From NCBI GenBank assembly GCA_046331425.1, contig JAXLQU010000001.1:124001-188000 (forward strand): DNA of 64,000 nucleotides, in the 5' to 3' direction. Shown here one piece after another: positions 33,612 through 41,194 of the stretch. Positions within the stretch are counted from its first letter, which is position 1. Each line of letters opens with the position of its first letter. This stretch comes from JANNUT01 sp046331425 (lineage in GTDB: Bacteria; Acidobacteriota; Polarisedimenticolia; J045). A model generated the notes under the pieces. That model was not told the origin of the DNA, made no database searches, and was given only the letters and a program-made list of their open reading frames with translations. The position numbers and the translations under genes are program-made.

Positions 33612-34058
33612 TCAGCGGGTCGCGCTAGCCGTCGCGGTTTCCGGACTGCTGATCACACTCTCAACCGCCACGCCTTGGGCCACTGATGAGAGCCGGAATG
33701 GACGCAGGGTGGAGCCGCGATCGTCGCGCTCGTATGTCAGGCCGATGATTCGGTACAGGCCGTGTTCATCCTTGGTAAGCACCAACGTTTTCGCGGCGCG
33801 CGCGATATCGGAGCGACGCGACGGACTCTCGCTGAACAGCAGGGCCACTTGGCGTCCATCGAGCCGGACTGCGGTCAACTGTGACGAGTGTCCAACGGGA
33901 ACCAGACTCAAAGACCCACCGGAAAAGACCTGATCGCCAATCACGAGCGGCCCGTCGATGAAAGCACCGAAGGTTCGCTCTGTCGCCAGCACAGGAGTCG
34001 CAGCCAGCGCGATAAAGACCATTCCTAGGATCAAGCGTGAACATTGATGGGATTTCAC
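33612..34058 (-). CDS. Small exported protein of unknown function
   Basis: 148 aa with a Sec signal (LILGMVFIALAATPVLA). The mature part is about 120 residues, beta-rich with alternating hydrophobics (AFIDGPLVIGDQVFSGGSLS, TLVLTKDEHGLYRIIGLTYE). No Cys after the signal, no metal motif, no family recognised. It lies between the MoxR cluster and the TPR gene on the same strand, possibly in the same transcript as moxR (158-bp gap). Confidence 0.65.
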   Translation of the reverse strand: MKSHQCSRLILGMVFIALAATPVLATERTFGAFIDGPLVIGDQVFSGGSLSLVPVGHSSQLTAVRLDGRQVALLFSESPSRRSDIARAAKTLVLTKDEHGLYRIIGLTYERDDRGSTLRPFRLSSVAQGVAVESVISSPETATASATR

Positions 34059-34216
34059 TGCACCATCCTCCTCGGCACAGACAACAGCAACTCGAATGCC
34101 AAGTGGTCGACGACCAACGGTGGACTCGCGCGAGCGGGCGCGAACTTCAACTCAGCGAGAGGAGTCGTCCGAACTTCGGCCAACCGCGGAAACTCGGACA
34201 GATGGGCCGGCAATGG

Positions 34217-35224
34217 TTACCGAAGCGTCGCTCGCGTGGTTGATTCGATTGGCTTGCGCGCGCATTGCTCCAGAACCGGTATTGGATCGGTGATGCCTGG
34301 TGCGCACACCATGCGATGTGCGAACAGCGGCACCAGCAGCGCTTCCAGATCCTCGGTCGAGACGTAGTCGCGGCCGCGCAACACGGCCTGAACCTGGAGT
34401 GCCGGCACAGACTGGACCAAAGCGCGGGTCGAAAGGCCTTGCGCGATACGTTCGTCACTGCGCACCGCACGCGCGATGTCCACCAACGCCGCTTGCAGAA
34501 CCGGCGCCACGTGAACTCCGCACTCGATGCTACGGCGAGCGGCCAGCACATCGTTCCGAGCGATTTTCGGCAACTCGGTAGAGGTGTGATGTAACCGCTG
34601 GCGGAAGGAGGCGACAACCTCGAGCTCCGCATCGCGCCGGATATGTTCCATCCGGATCTTGAATAGGAATCGATCGAGTTGAGGCGTCGGCAATGGGAAC
34701 GTTCCGTCCAGTCCCACCGGATTTTGGGTTGCGATGACCAAGAAAAGCTCATCGAGTGAGTGTGTTTCGTTGTCGACGGTAACCTGCCGCTCGGCCATCG
34801 CCTCCAACAGCGCCGACTGCACTTTAGGTGTTGTTCGATTGATCTCATCGGCGAGCAAAACATGTGCGAAAACAGGGCCCGGCCGAAACTCGAATGCGCT
34901 GCGCTCGGGATCGAAAATCGAGGCGCCGGTAATATCGGAAGGCAGCAAGTCGGGTGTGAACTGGATTCGCCGAAACGGCGCGACCGCAGCCGGTCCGGCG
35001 GTTTCATCGATCGCCTCACCCAAGGCACGCGCCAGTACTGTCTTTCCCGAGCCAGGGAAGTCTTCCAACAGAACATGACCGCCTGCCAACAGCGCGATCG
35101 TGACCATCTCGATCACATCTTCGCGTCCCAGGATTGCCCGCTGCATATGGGCACTCAAACGCGCGGCTACCTCCGCAGCGTCAACAGTGGTCAGTTCAGG
35201 CAGAACGTTGTTCGACTCCTCCAC
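34217..35224 (-). CDS. MoxR-family AAA+ ATPase
   Basis: 335 aa from the GTG at 35224, which has GGGAGGA upstream; a TTG at 35236 is the alternative. Walker A is GGHVLLEDFPGSGKT, Walker B VLLADEINRTTPKVQSALLE, sensor 1 ATQNPVG, and the C-terminal lid includes STRALVQSVPALQ. MoxR ATPases act as chaperones for enzyme or complex maturation and are nearly always next to DUF58 and transglutaminase-like proteins, as here. It starts within 15 bases of the end of the transglutaminase gene, so the three are one operon. Confidence 0.95.
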   Translation of the reverse strand: MEESNNVLPELTTVDAAEVAARLSAHMQRAILGREDVIEMVTIALLAGGHVLLEDFPGSGKTVLARALGEAIDETAGPAAVAPFRRIQFTPDLLPSDITGASIFDPERSAFEFRPGPVFAHVLLADEINRTTPKVQSALLEAMAERQVTVDNETHSLDELFLVIATQNPVGLDGTFPLPTPQLDRFLFKIRMEHIRRDAELEVVASFRQRLHHTSTELPKIARNDVLAARRSIECGVHVAPVLQAALVDIARAVRSDERIAQGLSTRALVQSVPALQVQAVLRGRDYVSTEDLEALLVPLFAHRMVCAPGITDPIPVLEQCARKPIESTTRATLR

Positions 35225-35236
35225 AGATCCTCCCAA

Positions 35237-37429
35237 TCAACGAGACCAGAGCCAAGTGTACGGGCGAACATTCCGCGTGCGACTCTTCCAGCCGCCCCAT
35301 AGCGCCAGATCATGACCGACTTGTCGTGCGAGTGCGCGCGCCTGTGCCGGTTCGGCCGGCGTTCGTCCGAACACTGCGGCGAGATGCAGTTGCGTCAAAC
35401 GCTGAAACGAAGGACTCGCAGCGCCGACACGTTTCGCGAACGCCTCGCGCGTTTCTCCAGGGATTCGGATGAATCCGGCATCTGCCAATCGATCGAGTGC
35501 CGCCACGTAGGCGCGCCGGGCGCGTCGATCGCCCGATAGCAACGCCGGCGCTATTCGCCGCCACAGCTTGATCGACCAACCGACCAGACACGAAACCAGA
35601 GCGACCAAGCCGAGGCCGACGGCGATCTCGAAGAGCGTCGGCAGACGAACTCGAGACGCAGCCTGGTCGATCGACTCTGCCGTTTTCGGCCGAGCCAACT
35701 CACCCAACAGGCGCTGCAAATCGGCGTCGGGTGAGGGAACCAGTGGGTCGATGTTCTCGGGAGAAGGATCGACCGGCATCCAGCCGAAACCGACGATGAA
35801 CACCTCGGCCCAAGCGTGTGATTCGCTTCCACGCAGCAGGATCGCCGAGCCTGTTCCGCGGTCCGCGGCGCGATACGCGAAACCGGTCGCTACCCGTGCC
35901 GGTACACCCATCGCGCGCAGCAGATAGGCGGCCGCATGAGACAGGTGCACGCAATATCCGATCCGATCACCGAACAGAAAATCGCCCGCAGGATCGGCTG
36001 CATCTTTGTGCTTCGAGCGCAGCGAGTACTTGGTGTTCTCGCTCAACCAATAGCGAACCGCCATCGCGCGCGCGTACGGGTGATCGCGATACTGTGGCTT
36101 GATCATCCCAACGATCTGCTCTGCCAATTGTCGATAGCGGTCGTCGGCCGGCAATTCCAGGTAAGCGCGACGGACGAGTTCGGGCCAAGAGGGCTCGATC
36201 ACCGGAGCAGCCAAGATCTCTTCGTCTTGCGCTGTCGATGCAAGCGAGTCGACATCGTAGACGCGGCGAAACAATGACGGGTCCGGATTCGACTCCGGTC
36301 GGAGCTCGGACGGATCGGTCAACCCGATCGGGGCGTACAGGTCTTGCAACAACGCCACGCTGGTCGGCATTGGCGAGCGACTCGAGCCCGCCGGCGCGAT
36401 CGTCGGTCGCGTCGGGGTCGTGGTCGGGAAATCGGGGACCAGATCGACGTCCATTCGTGGGTCGGCCGCTTTGACCAGCTTCGCGCCGTTGAATACGGAG
36501 AATGCCGTTTGTCGAAAATACAGATAGCCGCCGACCGGTTCGAAGTCGTCGTGCATCACGACAACGGCTACAGGAGGGTTCGGGCGTCGTCCTGACTGTC
36601 CGGTGCCATCACCGGAGTAATCGTCGAGCCACGGGAGGCCGTCTCCGCTCGGCCGCCACGGCAGGCCATCACGACCGGAATGTTGATCTCGGGCGACAGT
36701 ACGTGCCTGCCGTTTTTCATCGCGCTCCGAAGGCTTGGAAAGGCCCAAGGGATCTTGGTTGGGGAATCGAAACAGACCGGCGCGTGGTGCCAGCGAGAAA
36801 AACACCAGCGCGACAAGCGCAAGAAGCCCAAGCTGCAGCCACCCTGCACGCGCGCGACCGGTTCGATACAACGCCGCAGCCCCAACCAGCCCGGCAAGTG
36901 CACCGCAGGCGGCGATCGCCAAGGCCGGGTTCCAACCACGCAACCAGGCCGGATCGCTCAGTGCGTGCGGAAGATGGATCGCGCCTCCACGATGCGACAG
37001 GAGAACCGAAGCCGCAGCGCCGACCAACGACAGACTCGGTAGCGAGCGGGCCCAATCGACGCGCAGCGCGATGTATACGAGCATCAACGAGGTCGCTGCG
37101 GACAACGACCCGATTCGTACCGCATCGAGGATACAGGCGGCCAACTCGGGCCAGCCGTCGGACACAGGGATCGGCCATCGACTCATCCATCCCGCCAACC
37201 ACCACACGATCAGCCAAATCAGCAGAGCGGCAATGGGCACAACGCCACCACGCACACGACTGCGAGCAAGACGGCCGCCGAGAAGTCCTCCGGCCAGTGC
37301 AGTCAACGCGCCGGTGAGCATCGAGCCCAGCGTCGCACGCGGCCCCCAAAACAAGGCAGCTGCAAGCATGGTTGCGAGCGCGCTCGGCCACGCCCGATGG
37401 TGACTCGCGGAGAGCTGCCATCGATTCAT
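35237..37429 (-). CDS. Membrane transglutaminase-like protein (TgpA type)
   Basis: 730 aa. Six or seven N-terminal transmembrane helices (to about residue 215), then a long extracytoplasmic region with the transglutaminase core: Cys in GYCVHLSHAAAYLLRAMG, His in SHAWAEVF and Asp in VDPSPENID, so the Cys-His-Asp triad is complete. One more membrane helix at about 590-610 (FEIAVGLGLVALVSCLVGW) precedes a cytoplasmic DUF4129-like tail. TgpA of Pseudomonas has this layout. Coupled to the DUF58 gene by ATGA overlap and to moxR downstream. The peptide substrate is unknown. Confidence 0.92.
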   Translation of the reverse strand: MNRWQLSASHHRAWPSALATMLAAALFWGPRATLGSMLTGALTALAGGLLGGRLARSRVRGGVVPIAALLIWLIVWWLAGWMSRWPIPVSDGWPELAACILDAVRIGSLSAATSLMLVYIALRVDWARSLPSLSLVGAAASVLLSHRGGAIHLPHALSDPAWLRGWNPALAIAACGALAGLVGAAALYRTGRARAGWLQLGLLALVALVFFSLAPRAGLFRFPNQDPLGLSKPSERDEKRQARTVARDQHSGRDGLPWRPSGDGLPWLDDYSGDGTGQSGRRPNPPVAVVVMHDDFEPVGGYLYFRQTAFSVFNGAKLVKAADPRMDVDLVPDFPTTTPTRPTIAPAGSSRSPMPTSVALLQDLYAPIGLTDPSELRPESNPDPSLFRRVYDVDSLASTAQDEEILAAPVIEPSWPELVRRAYLELPADDRYRQLAEQIVGMIKPQYRDHPYARAMAVRYWLSENTKYSLRSKHKDAADPAGDFLFGDRIGYCVHLSHAAAYLLRAMGVPARVATGFAYRAADRGTGSAILLRGSESHAWAEVFIVGFGWMPVDPSPENIDPLVPSPDADLQRLLGELARPKTAESIDQAASRVRLPTLFEIAVGLGLVALVSCLVGWSIKLWRRIAPALLSGDRRARRAYVAALDRLADAGFIRIPGETREAFAKRVGAASPSFQRLTQLHLAAVFGRTPAEPAQARALARQVGHDLALWGGWKSRTRNVRPYTWLWSR

Positions 37430-38703
37430 CCGCGTTTGACCCCGCGGTGGAGCACGCCGCCGATTCGATCGGCAAGCAACATGCGACAGCCACTACCGGC
37501 AACCGCGGTCAGTGCGCGACGCAGTTCCTCGAAACCGAACGGCTCGCCTTTCGGCCTCATCAACCAGGGCTCGAAGTGTCGCCATGCGCCGGACCATGAG
37601 TTTGCCCATGGGATCAGATCGGCAGCGCTGAGGGCCACGAATCGCTCCGGTTGTCGAGCGATGAGCGGCACGACCCGGCGCTCCCAGCTTCCGCCTCGCG
37701 CCGGCACGATGAGCAGTACCGGTGCATCGGCGCCGATCCGCGCGTCGCTCAGTGCGACAGACAAATCGCTGCCACCGCGATCCCGATGATCCCGCGACAG
37801 CGCGATCGCCTCGCGGATCTTGGCGCGATCGCTGGTTGGCACGGGAGTCCCATCTGCTGCAAACGGAATCTGTCCTCCGATCGCTCCCGCATCGAGCAGC
37901 GCTCGTGCCGCGCCCGCGGAAGCGTCGTCGCCGGCCCCCGCAACCAAGTAGACCAAGGGCCGACGTTCCGGCTGTCGCGCTGTCTCAGGAGCTCGTACCA
38001 ACAACTGCCGCGTCCTCGCGTAAATCTTCCACAAAATCAGACGCGCCGGATCGGAGCGTGTGTACGGGCGGTTGTCGAATGGATCGCCCTTGGGGCGCGC
38101 GTGAGGGTGCGGCAGCAGATCTCCACTGGTAAGCGCAGAGAGCAACTCTGACGCCGGCAATCGTCCCGGGTCTGGTTGGATCAGCACCACGCGAGTTTCT
38201 TCGTGTCTGATTCGCATGCGCCAGACGCCAAAGAGGTCTCCGGCGATCGCCTCGCGAATGATCGTTGAACCTAGCCGTCGTTCGAGCGGAAGTACTTCTT
38301 CGCGCCAGAGCGATCCTTCGCGGATCAATCGGACCTCCGCCAGCGGCTCGACCCAGCGCAACTCAGGACTCGCGACCAACGGCAGAAATCGGCGTCGCAG
38401 TGAGAGTCCGGTCTGACATGAATATCCCTCGACGGCCGCAAGCGGTCCTGCCGCGCCGGTGCTCTCGAGGTTTGAAAGCGCCCGTCGCAATACAAACCAG
38501 GCGACCCCGCTTGCAACACCGGTGATGGCAACGAACACCAATCCCCACAGGCCTGCAGCGGAGAGGACCAGGTCCATTCGCGTGCGCCCCGAGTACCAGG
38601 CTCCCAAAGAGAGCGCGGCGAACACACTCCCCCCCCCGGTCAGAGGCCATAACGGCCCTCGCTTGGTCCAGGCTTTGAAGATCGGCGTCACCGTCGAAAG
38701 CAT
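37426..38703 (-). CDS. DUF58 membrane protein of the MoxR cluster
   Basis: 425 aa. Two N-terminal hydrophobic segments (residues 20-75), then a cytoplasmic or periplasmic region holding the DUF58 signature (PYTRSDPARLILWKIYARTRQLLVR is the relevant stretch, at about 195-220). The C-terminal half is like a von Willebrand A-type fold, with GGSDLSVAL and VLLIVPARGG. In such operons the DUF58 protein is a partner of the MoxR ATPase. The stop overlaps the transglutaminase start as ATGA. Diverges from the SurA-like gene. Confidence 0.88.
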   Translation of the reverse strand: MLSTVTPIFKAWTKRGPLWPLTGGGSVFAALSLGAWYSGRTRMDLVLSAAGLWGLVFVAITGVASGVAWFVLRRALSNLESTGAAGPLAAVEGYSCQTGLSLRRRFLPLVASPELRWVEPLAEVRLIREGSLWREEVLPLERRLGSTIIREAIAGDLFGVWRMRIRHEETRVVLIQPDPGRLPASELLSALTSGDLLPHPHARPKGDPFDNRPYTRSDPARLILWKIYARTRQLLVRAPETARQPERRPLVYLVAGAGDDASAGAARALLDAGAIGGQIPFAADGTPVPTSDRAKIREAIALSRDHRDRGGSDLSVALSDARIGADAPVLLIVPARGGSWERRVVPLIARQPERFVALSAADLIPWANSWSGAWRHFEPWLMRPKGEPFGFEELRRALTAVAGSGCRMLLADRIGGVLHRGVKRG

Positions 38704-38778
38704 AGCGCCCGCTCAGGCCGAACTGCCTGAATCATGCTCGACTGGCCGATCCTGAGACGGGCATTAAACTCCCCCGCA

Positions 38779-38796
38779 GTCGCGGATAGCCGCGAC
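38779..38796. promoter_or_regulatory. Inverted repeat before the SurA-like gene
   Basis: Arms GTCGCGG and CCGCGAC around ATAG, 14 bases before ATG 38811 and just before its ribosome site GAGGTGAGG. It may be a leader hairpin or an operator in the divergent region shared with the DUF58 gene. Confidence 0.35.
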
Positions 38797-38810
38797 CGAG
38801 GTGAGGGCAG

Positions 38811-39923
38811 ATGACGAATCGAAAGTTGCTGGTAGGGCTGGCGATGCTCCTTGCTGTTGCCGGTTGCTCGGGTAAGAACAAGTCCGCAAAGGGTGGTGAC
38901 TCGCCGGTGGATCGCATCCCGGTCGATGAAGCGGTCATCGTCTTCCGCGACAAGCAGGTGAGTGGAGCTTGGCTGCGCAACTGGTGTGGTACTCAAGAAG
39001 TGATGCTGCAGGCCAGTGGTCCGCTTCAGGCCGACGAGTACTCCCTGATCAAGGCCGGCATGCAACTCCTCACCAAGATGCTTTTGGTATCCGCCGAAGC
39101 CGAGCGTCGCGGACTCAAAGTCGACAACCAAGAGATCGAAGCGCGCCTGAGCAAAGAGATGTCGCAGTTCGAATCGACCGAGGCTTGGATGAAGCGGTTG
39201 GAAGCATCGGGTAGCTCGCGCGAGAAGCGTCGCGAAGAGTTGCGAATCGAGCTTCTCGTCGAAAAGTACGAGAAGGAGATCTTGACGCCTGAAGTCCTGA
39301 AGACACAGGCGACCGAAGAGCATGCACGGGCTTTCTATGACAAGTTCCCCAACCTCTTCATGCGGCCCAACTCCGTTCACGCCTACATGATTCTGCGCAC
39401 GGTGGCTAAGGATGCACCTGAGAGCGAGCGGCAACGAGAGAAGGAATCGGCAGAGAAAGCGCGTCAACGAGTCCTCGCCGGCGAGAAGTTCGAGGACGTC
39501 GCGCGTGAGACCTCGACAGACACATCGGCCGCCTCGGGTGGAGATATCAAAGTCATCAACGATCAGATGGCGATGCCCCCCACCTTCAAAGAGGCACTGT
39601 TCAAGCTGAAGAACGGAGAGGTGTCTGCGGTCACCGAGAGTCCGCTTGGGTTCGGTTTCTTCAAGGCGACCGAGGTTCAGCCTGCTGGACAGCTTTCGTT
39701 CGAGGAGGTCAAGGCTGGAGTTCTCGATCGATTGTTGAAGGAAGGGTTGAAGCGGGCGATGGCGCGTACGTCTCAAGATCTGCAAGCCCAAGCGATGGCC
39801 AAGAACGAACTGCAATGGCTCGATCTCAAACAGTACATCGGCGAACCGCCGGCCCCGCAGCCGGGGCAGCCGGAGGGAGCCGCCGCGCCAGCTGCGCCCA
39901 GTCCTGCCGCATCCAAGCCGTGA
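38811..39923 (+). CDS. SurA-like parvulin peptidyl-prolyl isomerase lipoprotein
   Basis: 370 aa. Lipoprotein signal with lipobox VAGC (LLVGLAMLLAVAGCSG). An N-terminal SurA-type helical chaperone region (about 40-190, KAGMQLLTKMLLVSAEAERR) is followed by one parvulin domain (about 195-290: VHAYMILRTV, FEDVARETSTDTSAASGGDI, FKEALFKLKNGEVSAVTESP, LGFGFFKATEV). The C-terminal 40 residues are a Pro/Ala tail. It should help fold outer-membrane or exported proteins, anchored by lipid. The retropepsin-like lipoprotein follows 40 bases downstream. Confidence 0.92.
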   Translation: MTNRKLLVGLAMLLAVAGCSGKNKSAKGGDSPVDRIPVDEAVIVFRDKQVSGAWLRNWCGTQEVMLQASGPLQADEYSLIKAGMQLLTKMLLVSAEAERRGLKVDNQEIEARLSKEMSQFESTEAWMKRLEASGSSREKRREELRIELLVEKYEKEILTPEVLKTQATEEHARAFYDKFPNLFMRPNSVHAYMILRTVAKDAPESERQREKESAEKARQRVLAGEKFEDVARETSTDTSAASGGDIKVINDQMAMPPTFKEALFKLKNGEVSAVTESPLGFGFFKATEVQPAGQLSFEEVKAGVLDRLLKEGLKRAMARTSQDLQAQAMAKNELQWLDLKQYIGEPPAPQPGQPEGAAAPAAPSPAASKP

Positions 39924-39963
39924 GCGTGTGCCGAATCTCGAGACGTCGTCTCGCAGGGCCGGC

Positions 39964-40812
39964 GTGAAGCACGATCTGCTGTGCGTGATCGGCTCGGCGC
40001 TTGCCGCGGTCAGTGGCTGCGCGAGTGTGGGCGGTTCGACAAGTAACGGATCGCACCCTCGTCCGATATCGATCGCGCTGGCGACGGGGCCGTTCGGTGC
40101 GTTGCTGGCGCCGACTACCATCGATGAAACGCATCGCGTCTGGATGCTCATAGATACCGGAGCCTCGACAAGCAGTCTCGACCGCAGTGTTGCCGCCCGC
40201 CTTGGCCTCCAAGAGCGGACCACTACAAACCGTACAGTTGGTGTTGGGGGAAGCGGTGAGAGCGGCGGGCTCGTTGCAGTCCGACAGATGCAGGTGGCGG
40301 GGGCGTCATACGGTCCGATTGACCTTCACACCCTCGATCTCTCCGATTTGAGAGATTTGGAACGACAGCGCGGCGGGCCAACAACGGATGGCATTCTCGG
40401 TGCGGATTTCCTCGCGCCGCTGTCGGCTGTCATCGACTATGGGAATCGGCGCTTGATATTGACCGCGCCGAATGCTACCAATCGTCAGTTCTATGTCGAA
40501 GGGATCGTGATCCTGGCGCCGTCCGGAGCCCCGACCGCACTCACCGTTTTGCAGTCATGGCCGAAGAAGATCGACGTCCCACTGGTCGGAGCCAACGTCG
40601 CCGTGGTGACCGCACAGGGTCGTGTTCAATCGGCGCAAACCGACGTGCGCGGACGGTTCAAACTTGGTCCGATCACTGCGGGAGCGTCCAAGACGATACG
40701 CAGTCTGTCGATCACTCACCAAGATGCTTTGCCATACTCGCTGAGCGAGCCCGGTGATCTGCTGACGACGTCTCGAGTGCGGCTGCTGATCTCTGTCGGA
40801 CGCGCGCGCTGA
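39964..40812 (+). CDS. Retropepsin-like aspartic protease lipoprotein
   Basis: 282 aa from the GTG at 39964, which gives a short lipoprotein signal ending in AVSGC; a GTG at 39928 is the alternative. The protease core has MLIDTGASTSSLD, the catalytic Asp motif of single-domain aspartic proteases, and the second hallmark GILGADFLAPLSAVIDYGNRRL. These enzymes work as dimers. The last 90 residues are an extra beta-rich domain. It probably acts in the periplasm next to the SurA-like foldase, in the same operon; the substrate is unknown. Confidence 0.85.
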   Translation: MKHDLLCVIGSALAAVSGCASVGGSTSNGSHPRPISIALATGPFGALLAPTTIDETHRVWMLIDTGASTSSLDRSVAARLGLQERTTTNRTVGVGGSGESGGLVAVRQMQVAGASYGPIDLHTLDLSDLRDLERQRGGPTTDGILGADFLAPLSAVIDYGNRRLILTAPNATNRQFYVEGIVILAPSGAPTALTVLQSWPKKIDVPLVGANVAVVTAQGRVQSAQTDVRGRFKLGPITAGASKTIRSLSITHQDALPYSLSEPGDLLTTSRVRLLISVGRAR

Positions 40813-40975
40813 GATCCGAACGGTTTCGTTGCGTGAAACGGCACGCCGCCGAAAGCAGAGTTCCCAAAGAAAAACAGTGTCTTCGATGGCCCAGGTCCGC
40901 GGTTGGGGCCGATATTCACGGTGAGCCTGACTCACCCTATCCGGCCGGGGCGGCGTAGAGGGGGAGGTTCAAGCG

Positions 40976-41194
40976 ATGCCGATCGAAATCGGTAATCCGT
41001 CGATCGTGCAAAACACTCAGTCGATGCTGCGCGACACTCCTCAGAAATCCTCTGGTGCCACTGCACGAATTTCCAGACACGAAATGCACGATGTCGAACA
41101 GGTGGTCGATGACTCGATCAGTCATCCGCTGAGTTCCGAGGGTCACGCGGGCCCTGGGGGACAGAAAGGCGGCGCGCTCGACGTGACCGCCTGA
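40976..41194 (+). CDS. Possible small soluble protein
   Basis: 72 codons with a good ribosome site (GGGGGAGG at 40961, 8 bases before ATG). The sequence (MPIEIGNPSIVQNTQSMLRD, HEMHDVEQVVDDSI) is polar, with one amphipathic helix, and unlike its GC-biased shadows. FlgM-like anti-sigma proteins have a similar look, but nothing confirms this. Its 3' 77 bases overlap the convergent TPR/CHAT-like gene. Confidence 0.4.
   Translation: MPIEIGNPSIVQNTQSMLRDTPQKSSGATARISRHEMHDVEQVVDDSISHPLSSEGHAGPGGQKGGALDVTA

Noticed and set aside
38688..40223. 511-codon open frame on the minus strand
   Set aside because: It is antisense to the SurA-like lipoprotein and retropepsin-like genes, has no family motifs, and its Leu/Arg-rich composition is typical of a shadow frame.
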